Below are positions 57,065-64,000 of a stretch of DNA of 64,000 nt, piece by piece. Every line of letters begins with the position of its first letter. The first letter of the stretch is position 1. The stretch is from the NCBI RefSeq assembly GCF_000002865.3, contig NW_001865046.1, positions 703,492 to 767,491 on the forward strand. The letters run 5' to 3'. This DNA is from Monosiga brevicollis MX1 (taxonomy: Eukaryota; Opisthokonta; Choanoflagellata; Craspedida; Salpingoecidae). Below the pieces are notes generated by a model. That model was not told the DNA's origin. It searched no databases and worked only from the letters and a program-made list of their open reading frames with translations. Position numbers and translations under genes: made by a program.

Positions 57065-59965
57065 CTAGTCATCAGGTGTTAGGTTTGGGGCACCACTGCT
57101 TCTTGAAGCAGCCGAGGTAGCACGATGCCGGAGGCGTGACCAGACCCGACCCAGTCGCGATTGGCGGCGAGTTGGGAGGTCCTGGTCTCCATGGAGGGTC
57201 ATGGACATGTAGAGAGGCTCTTGTATATCTGCTAAACTCTCATCACGTGGCGCTTCAGCTTCTGGTGCCTCCATCAGGTTTGTCATGGTCAAGGGCGCGG
57301 GAACGAGCTCAGATGTGTGCCACGGCTTGGCATCGGAGGGGCAAGTGTTCTCGTCAGCTGCCAAGGGATAGGTGAGACCCTGAACGCGACGGAGAGGATG
57401 ATGCAAGGGGGTGGCTGGCGCTGCGCAGTTGGCATCGCGCAGAGTGCGATGGTGCGATGACTGGCCAGCTCGAAATATGGTGCGCGCCAATATGGCGCGG
57501 CGGAGAAACGACGATGAGACGGGGGCGGCAGGCCGCTGCAACCGGTCGTCCGGGTTAGAGCCGGTGGGTGAAGGTAGGGTAGCTGCAATGCTCAGGGCAT
57601 CGGGGGACACGGGGCCAAGAGGTGTGCCAACCAGCCAAGGAATCGGCTCCGCAGGCGTGACGGGGGCAGAAGATAGGGCGGGCGAACAGGGGGCCGGGGT
57701 GGCCGGTAAGGATTGACGTGCGGGACTCGCCAAGGCGAGGAGGCTGACATCAGGAAAGGTAGATAGAGCCGCCGGTGCCGGCGAAGCATGAGCTTCCGGC
57801 TCATCGGTCATAGAGGGGGCTACATGGTGCAGTGGTCGGTGGGTAGCTTCCAAGTCTTTGGTGGGATGAACACCAGCAGCCAGACTGCTAGATCGTGCTA
57901 AGGTCACTCAAGTGGTGTTTGGCTCTCGCGTCAGGACACGGCTCGAGGCAAGTCCATTAAATGGCCACCTGCAGGGGAGAGTGGGCTTACCGAGCAAGGC
58001 AGTCTGAAACCAGCTGTGGGGCACGTTTGTGGGAACGACGTGGCGCCCCAAGCCCAATTCGGTTCGCCACACGGCCGCATCGGTTGTCACTTGCAACGCC
58101 TGGCAACAATAGGGCAGCCACCAAGGGTGAGGTTATACCCGTTGGTGGTTACGGTGCGCGGGAAAGATGAGCGCGCGGGTGCGAGAGCTGTGGCCTCAGA
58201 CCTGCGAGATGGCGCCGTTCTGCACCAATAAAAGGGCGTAAGCATCAAAAGCCAGCAGCAATAGTAGCTGTTTTGGTCGAGGGCAAACGCTGTGGCGAGT
58301 CGGGCAGTGAGAAAGACAGCTGATAGGATTAACAGAGGGGAGGCATTGCTAGCACGGGAAGGGCGCCTAATTTGAGAGCCAACCACGTACGCGTCATAAA
58401 TATCGAGACCTCGCGAGGGGATGGTCTCTGTGCTGGGGGCCAGCTCGGTTAAGGTTTGACATGGACAGGACCAGAGGCACGCGGGCTGCGGGTCGGACAC
58501 CCAAAGCGCTGGGCCTGCTTCATCCAGCACCGTTCCGAGCAGGTCGCCCAAGTGCGCAAGGAGCTCAGCGCCTTGCTCAAAGCTCTCGGGCACGTTGGGA
58601 CGGGAAGGATGACCTTGAAGCAAGGCGAGACAGCAGAGCCGCTCCAACTGTGCGAAACGATCAGGGATGAAGACAAGTAGTGATACCATGAGAGGAACTG
58701 ATATAGCACAGAGGTGAACTTTTGGTTTATTCAGGCTTAGGCTTCAATCTGTGCTTTCAATGAGAATGAAAGTGGCACAATAACAAGACATAGGCTACCT
58801 ACTTCACGCCAGAGGTTCAAGTAGGGCACGCGCAGGCTGGCCAAGATGGCACGCAGGGTTTCTGGCTCAAGGGTGGCACGCCGGGAGACCAAAAGCCAAC
58901 TCAAGGCTCTCGCTGGAAGAAGTTTGAGAAGGTTGGGATAGACGGCCCATGTATGCAGAGCATCAGGGGTCAGATTTCCAGGTGCTTGTTGGCCAAGCAG
59001 GGGCGTGGGCACCTCGGCCATGGCCGTCTATGGGACAGCACGCGCAAGCGTCAGGTCACAGGTGCTTGGGTATGCCGAGTACATGTCTCTTGGGCCACCA
59101 AGTGTGCAGATGTTGCCATGTTGGCCCCAGCAGAAGCCGCTGCGGGGAGGGTATAAGAGAGACCGAGATGGGGCCGAGCAAATCGCCAAACCTGAATAAG
59201 GACAAGGACGGCAGTAGTCAGAGGCTGGCGGTGATGAAGCCATAGTGCTCGGTGTTGGCGGGCTTGGATACGCTCGAGGATTGCCAGTAGAGCCTGGAAG
59301 AGCTCATTGTGGTGGGGTAAGAGGGATACCAGATCCCAGCGGTTGGTGCGGATGGCAAGGAGTGTCAGCTGACACTGGCTGACGACAACATGGAGCTATC
59401 CTCAAAGCAAAAAGGGCCGTTGCGTCAGGAAGGCGAGGCTGGTGCATGATGGATGGCAGCACCACCCCCGAATGAGGAGAGAGCGGGGAGTGGGGAGGGG
59501 TGAACAATTTGACGGGGCTGTTCCGGGGGCTCGAACACGAGTAGCCAGTACCTGGGTTGAAAGACGAATTGGTGCGCCTGGTTGCTGATGCAGATCCCTG
59601 TTCTGCCTGGTGTAGTGGTTCACAAGACTGGCGAGATTGTCCATGTGGCTGGTGATTGCAGGCTTGGACAGAAGCTTGAGGCGCAGCGATCCTCTTGATG
59701 TAGACCAGCCAATGCACTTGCGGGCAGAGCGTGTGCGCGCGGGTACCCCAGATTTGCGAGTGTGCAGGTGAGGGGGGGGGGGGGGGGGGACCANNNNNNN
59801 NNNNNNNNNNNNNNNNNNNNNNNNNNNNNNNNNNNNNNNNNNNNNNNNNNNNNNNNNNNNNNNNNNNNNNNNNNNNNNGAGCACTGCAAGCAGTGCATCC
59901 TGACGAGTTTGAATTTTCGCGCGAAGGTCACACAGTCTCCCAGTCTCACGAGAGATCCAACCCAT
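57065..59965 (-). CDS. Unrecognised multi-exon gene crossed by an assembly gap
   Basis: A start at 59965 gives MGWISRETGRLCDLRAKIQ, which runs into the N gap. Beyond it, helical segments follow with splice sites between them: MDNLASLVNHYTRQNRDLHQ, CQLTLLAIRTNRWDLVSLL, HHNELFQALLAILERIQA, PNLLKLLPARALSWLLV, LERLCCLALLQGHPS and LLAHLGDLLGTVLDEAG. The last exon(s), 57065 to about 57900, are Pro/Ala/Ser-rich and end SGAPNLTPDD. The Leu-rich helical middle looks like an alpha-solenoid. Stretches that look like membrane helices near 58250-58370 fall in a probable intron (GTACGT donor after LDIYDA). I cannot assign a family. The gap prevents a full model. Confidence 0.5.
59794..59878. other. Assembly gap (85 Ns) beside a poly-G run
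   Basis: 85 undetermined bases, preceded by a run of about 17 G (59773-59789). The homopolymer probably stopped the reads. The true length is unknown. Confidence 0.98.
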
Positions 59966-60244
59966 TACCAAGTGATATTGACGATGCGGTAGGGCCTTGC
60001 CTTGAAGTCATGTTTAGGAGATTGAAAGTATAACAAGGCGCAAGGCATCAGGCATCAGGGAGAAAGGAGAGAGGGAGAGAAGGAAGAGAAGGGGAAGAGG
60101 GTGGCGCGAAGGGTGCATTGGAGGTGTCAAGTGTGCTGGCCTTGACGTCGTGTACCGGTTGGGGACGTCAGTGTAGGGGTGGAGGAGTGTGAAGGGGATG
60201 TGCGTATGGGTGCGATGGGCCGTTACGTCGTGCACCTGTGCATG

Positions 60245-60287
60245 GACCGGGCGAGGGCAGGGAGGTGTTCTCTGCCCTCGCCCGGTC
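60245..60287. repeat. Perfect 16-bp inverted repeat with 11-base loop
   Basis: GACCGGGCGAGGGCAG at 60245-60260 is followed after 11 bases by its exact reverse complement at 60272-60287. The GC-rich arms would form a very stable hairpin in DNA or RNA. Confidence 0.9.
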
Positions 60288-60494
60288 ATCCTGTCATCCA
60301 CCCTCTGTGGCACGGGCCCGGCCTTCTCCACACGACAATGTCACACAAACCAAGAAGGAGGAACATCAGCAAGTCATGCCGAAGAAGAAGAGAGAGAGAG
60401 AGAGTGTGTGTGTTTGCGAGAGAGGAGAGAGATAAAGTATGAATTGGTCAAGAGAAAGGGGGAAAGAGAATAGCATAAAGAGAGGGAGAGAGAA

Positions 60495-60655
60495 TTGGTT
60501 CGAGCAAGAGGCATAAAGAGAGAGAATTGGTTCGAGCAAGAGGCATAAAGAGAGAGAATTGGTTCGAGCAAGAGGCATAAAGAGAGAGAATTGGTTCGAG
60601 CAAGAGGCATAAAGAGAGAGAATTGGTTCGAGCAAGAGGCATAAAGAGAGAGAGA
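60495..60655. repeat. 32-bp minisatellite, about five copies
   Basis: Nearly identical copies of a unit beginning AATTGGTTCGAGCAAGAGGC and ending ATAAAGAGAGAG. A related AATTGGT segment also occurs on both flanks (about 60441 and 60712), so the array probably grew out of the surrounding GA tract. Confidence 0.9.
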
Positions 60656-60946
60656 GAGAGAGAGAGAGTAGAGAGAGAGAGAGAGAGTAAAGAGAGAGAG
60701 AGAGAGAGATGAATTGGTTTGAGAGAGAGAAAGACGTATTTTTTTTTTGCACACCCACGAGAGAGATCGCATTTGACGTCGTTGACGCAAACAACAGCGG
60801 TGTTGGTTGTGAATCGGCTGTCACAGAGACAGTGTGTGTGCGCGTGAGGGTTGTCGTGTTGTCTGGGTGTGGGGGCCGAGGTGCAGCATTAGGCGGGGGG
60901 TGTGGTGGCGGTTATCTGATCGCTGCCTGCACTGTCAACGGCAGCC

Positions 60947-63900
60947 ATGTTGCTGCCTGAAGGCATTCCCATGGACAGCGCCGTCGCGCGACAGCGCTTT
61001 CGACGCATGCAGCAGACGGCCGCCGAGGCCCGGGTCAATCATGTCAAGTTGGACGATCTGGCCAAGATAGAGGAGCCAACCATCCTCACGCCCAAGCGCG
61101 TCTCCTTTTGCGTCCTCATTTCCACCGTCTTCTGCCTCATCTACCTGTGGTTCCGGCGTGGCATCTTTGCCGTGTGGGATAGCCTGGCTTTTACTCCCGC
61201 CAGCCTCGTGGAGGGGGCCCTACCTACCCCAGGTCATAGTCTAAGCGACGAAGATCAATTTCATTTTGCCTTTATCGCCGCTAGTACCCATACCACCGCC
61301 GTCCTTGTTGGCATGTCCCTCTTTGGGGCCACCTCCATCTTCTTCTCCAATGACCGCATTCGTCAACATCTGACTCAGCGCCACCTACGCGTCGCCCAAG
61401 TCTCCATCATCGGCCTGCTGGCCTATGGCTTTTACAATGGCCTCTCGACTTGGTTTACGACAACCTTTGAGGATCGTGACAGCTCCGCCTACCGCTGGGC
61501 GCGCGCCTTCTTCTATGAATCGGTACGCCTTGCGCTTCTTACGCCCGGAGCCCGCTGGGCACCGTGGACCAGACCTCTTCCGGAGGGGTCTCCCACGTGA
61601 TAGTGCCTGTACTCTGGCCGGCATTGACTCAATGTTGATGTTCTTTGGTCGTGGTCCCTCCTCGCTTTCCCCTGTAGGGCGACATTCCGTTTGCCAGTTG
61701 TGCCTCCCTTTCCTACTGCCTGTGCTTGTTGGCCGGTTACCTCATCAAGCTCAGCACGGATGGCTCTCGGTTTTCCGCTTTTCCTCGATGCTACCGTCGC
61801 TATGTGTGGCGTGGCATCGCCTACTTTTTGGTTTCTGTCGTCAGCTTCCGATTCATTGCCATTCCATTCTTCAAGCATGTCGTACGTCCTCGCTGCGCCC
61901 CCGCCCCCGTCTACGTACCTGCCAAACAACTTTCAATGCCCCTGAATCACTTCTTCTACCCGCTTTTGATGGATAACAGACGCAGCCCATTTTGCTGGCT
62001 GGCAAGCGCTTGGACCCAACCGAAGCCTTCAACCCAAACTTTGTCACGCTCGCGTCTGGTACTCACACCCTAGGTCCGTCGCCCTCACGTTTGTCAACCC
62101 ACGCACTTCATGCCAGCCGTGCGACGGCAAATTCTCGTCAATTCACTAACCCGTGTCCTTACCCTCGGTACTTTGCTCTGCACGGCACGGCACCCCAAAC
62201 GTCGCCGTCCTACCATCATATTTTTCGCTGCACAGCCATGGTTGTTGGCATGTTCCTCTGTCACATCACGCTGCGCGGATACCGCGCCTACTCTAGCCTT
62301 AGCTGCAGCCTCTCCGACCAGGCCCGAACTTATCTCAGTGCCACACTTGTCGTAACTTGGCTAGGCGTACTCGTCTATAGCGTTGTTACTGGGGCCCAGG
62401 CCGGAGCTGAATACGTTCGGGTTCACTGGAAAGACGTGCCCGCCTCTCTCGTCTCATTATCCCACTTGGTTTGGTTTGCTTTCGGTTGGTTGGTCTGGCT
62501 TGACCTGTTCCCCACCGTGGTCCGCAACTTTCTCCGCCTTTTGGTGTTGCCCCTCAAGGTATATGCACCTGTCGCTTTCTTTGGGTCCTGGCATCGCGCT
62601 TTGCCTCTCCCGCTTTCTCATTTTGACATCATCTCAACACTTTCTTCCCCCCCCTTCGCTTTGCCGTGTGCGTGCACAGCTCTCGCTCAACTCCAACAAC
62701 GCTCTTCGCAACATTTGGCGCCTTCTTGTGGTGGCCACCCTCTACAATCTTGAGAAGATCACTGTCACCGCCCTCATTCTCAGCTACATTCTTGCCCCCG
62801 TATATCCGAATCTCATTGCTGCTACCTGGACCGCAATCCTCATCCGGTGCGTTCCTGATGATGCTGCCTGATGCTGCTGCCCACCGCCTGCTTGAAAGCG
62901 TCATCTCGTTTCTGGGCGCTCACGTCCTCTTTCCTGCTGCTGGGGCTCCGTCGCTCAGATACATGCCAACCTACCGCAATCACCCCATGTTGACGGGGTG
63001 TCGGCGTTTGGAGGACTTTCGCCGTCATTGGATCATGGACGAGTTGGTGGCCTATTTCAATTTTGATCTTTTTGCTCGTCAAAAAACACTCAACCCAGAG
63101 CACCGCTACATCTTTGGATTTCATCCCCATGGTGTATTGCCCATCAGTATCGGCTTTGTGCAAAACAATGCCAAGTGGCGCCAACAATTTCCTGGTGTCG
63201 AGCCCGCACCAGTGACCTCATCCATTCTCCACCACGTTCCCCTAATGCGAGACTTCTTGCAAGTTGTGGGCGGCGGCGACGTATCAAAGCGGGGCATCGC
63301 CGTCACGCTACAGCGTGAAAAATCCGTCATCTTGGTCCCGGGTGGCCAGCAAGAGATGATCTATACCAGCTCTACGCGCGAGGTCGTAACCATTTGCAGC
63401 AAGCACAAGTAAGTTTTTCCTTAAAAAACCAAAAAATATCTCCCTGACATTTCGGCTCTTGTCGAGCGTTGCCATGTTTTGTTTTCTCACCTTCTTCTTT
63501 CGTACGGTCTTGGTGCAGGGGCTTTGTGCGTCTAGCTTATCAATTGGCGGCCGCATCGGAGGAACCACTGCACCTTGTGCCCATGTTCAATTTTGGAGAG
63601 AACAAGATTCTTGATAACGTGCCCGCACCCATTAGTTGGCAGCAGGCCTCGGTCCGCTGGCTTCGTGCCAACGTATTTTTTGGTCCTTGGGGCCGTTTCG
63701 GCCTCCCAGGGGTGCCACGTAACGCAGAGATGCACCTGGCTGTCGGCGAGGCACTGCGGGTACCGCGGGTGGCCCAACCTACCAAGGAGGATGTTGATAT
63801 GTTGCACGGCCGCTACATGCAACTGCTCAAGGAGGCGTTTGATGAATTTAAGGGCAAGACGTCAGCCTATCGCCAGGCCGTCATGGACTTTGACCAGCCC

Positions 63901-64000
63901 GTGAATCTCGTTGCTCGTGAAAGCTGGCGTGGATACTCGACTGGTCTGCAGGAGCGCCATGAAACCCAGCACCTGCGAGTACTCATGGGCAAGCGCGCAG
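60947..64000 (+). CDS. DGAT2/MOGAT-family acyltransferase with polytopic N-terminal region (3' partial)
   Basis: Seven exons in phase up to the window edge: 60947-61522, 61678-61881, 61980-62058, 62236-62558, 62680-62846, 62959-63408, 63519-64000 (open). The first ATG is at 60947; MDSAVARQRF at 60971 is an alternative. The first ~450 residues hold many membrane helices (VSFCVLISTVFCLIYLWF, GIAYFLVSVVSFRFIAI, MVVGMFLCHITL, LVVTWLGVLVYSVVTG, LVWFAFGWLVWLDLFP, IWRLLVVATLYNL). The acyltransferase part follows: EHRYIFGFHPHGVLPISIGF with the HPHG active motif, SVILVPGGQQEM, FNFGEN and FGLPGVPRNAEMHLAVGEAL. DGAT2 enzymes acylate diacylglycerol in the ER to make storage fat, and normally have only two membrane helices near the N-terminus. 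Confidence 0.88.

Larger units (their letters stand above)
59966..60946. other. Repeat-rich spacer upstream of the DGAT2-like gene
   Basis: Roughly 1 kb with GA-rich tracts at 60055-60105 and 60385-60480, an inverted repeat at 60245-60287, a 32-bp minisatellite at about 60500-60655 and a long GA run to about 60730. No gene is supported. Promoters for the two divergent genes should lie here (inference). Confidence 0.6.

Noticed and set aside
58250-58370. Membrane-helix-like stretch in the unrecognised gene
   Set aside because: It follows a GTACGT donor and precedes a TTGGTGCAG acceptor, so it is most likely intron.
1-64000. Search for tRNA, rRNA, transposons, retroelements and virus-like genes
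   Set aside because: No cloverleaf-like tRNA, rRNA core, transposase, reverse transcriptase or capsid signature was seen on either strand; a reading by eye can miss short or decayed copies.

Overview
The window is intron-rich eukaryotic nuclear DNA. Most genes are broken by short introns of roughly 50 to 250 bases with GT..AG ends, and I could follow many of them exon by exon with matching phases. The gene set points to a choanoflagellate, possibly a Monosiga or Salpingoeca relative (inference). It includes a Cbl ubiquitin ligase, an ASK-type MAP3K, a receptor that joins a kinase domain to a guanylate cyclase, CUL3, HPF1, DNA ligase III and the ciliary protein TMEM216. I saw no operons, CRISPR arrays, rRNA, tRNA, transposons or virus-like elements.

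Layout. 1-6.1 kb, minus strand: a partial possible rRNA methyltransferase, a GatC-like protein carrying a 39-bp duplication, a Ser-rich protein, a membrane/ankyrin protein and an unrecognised protein with a duplicated domain around an 11-residue Pro-rich repeat. 6.8-13.6 kb, minus: a 29-exon ASK1/MAP3K5-like kinase. 14.8-19.5 kb, plus: a receptor guanylate cyclase with a PhnD-like extracellular domain. 19.9-29.9 kb, minus: calpain, queuosine salvage enzyme QNG1, CUL3. 30.8-32.5 kb, minus: an intronless type I membrane protein. 33.8-36.5 kb: TMEM216 (plus) and HPF1 (minus). 37.4-45.3 kb, plus: a glutaminase A-like secreted enzyme and DNA ligase III. 45.9-48.9 kb, minus: an EFA6/PSD-like Arf exchange factor. 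49.6-52.6 kb, plus: Cbl. 52.7-56.6 kb, minus: MRE11. 57.1-60.0 kb, minus: an unrecognised gene crossed by an 85-base N gap. 60.9 kb to the end, plus: a DGAT2-family acyltransferase with a long polytopic N-terminal region, cut by the window edge.

Two themes stand out. Signalling: Cbl, the ASK-like kinase, the kinase-cyclase receptor, the EFA6-like exchange factor and a tail with Tyr motifs on the type I protein. ADP-ribose and break repair: HPF1, a ligase III that carries its own PAR-binding (PBZ) finger, and MRE11, all within about 22 kb; the clustering may be chance. Spacers between genes are short (down to 88 bases) and often hold GA/CT microsatellites. At least three introns appear to use GC-AG ends.
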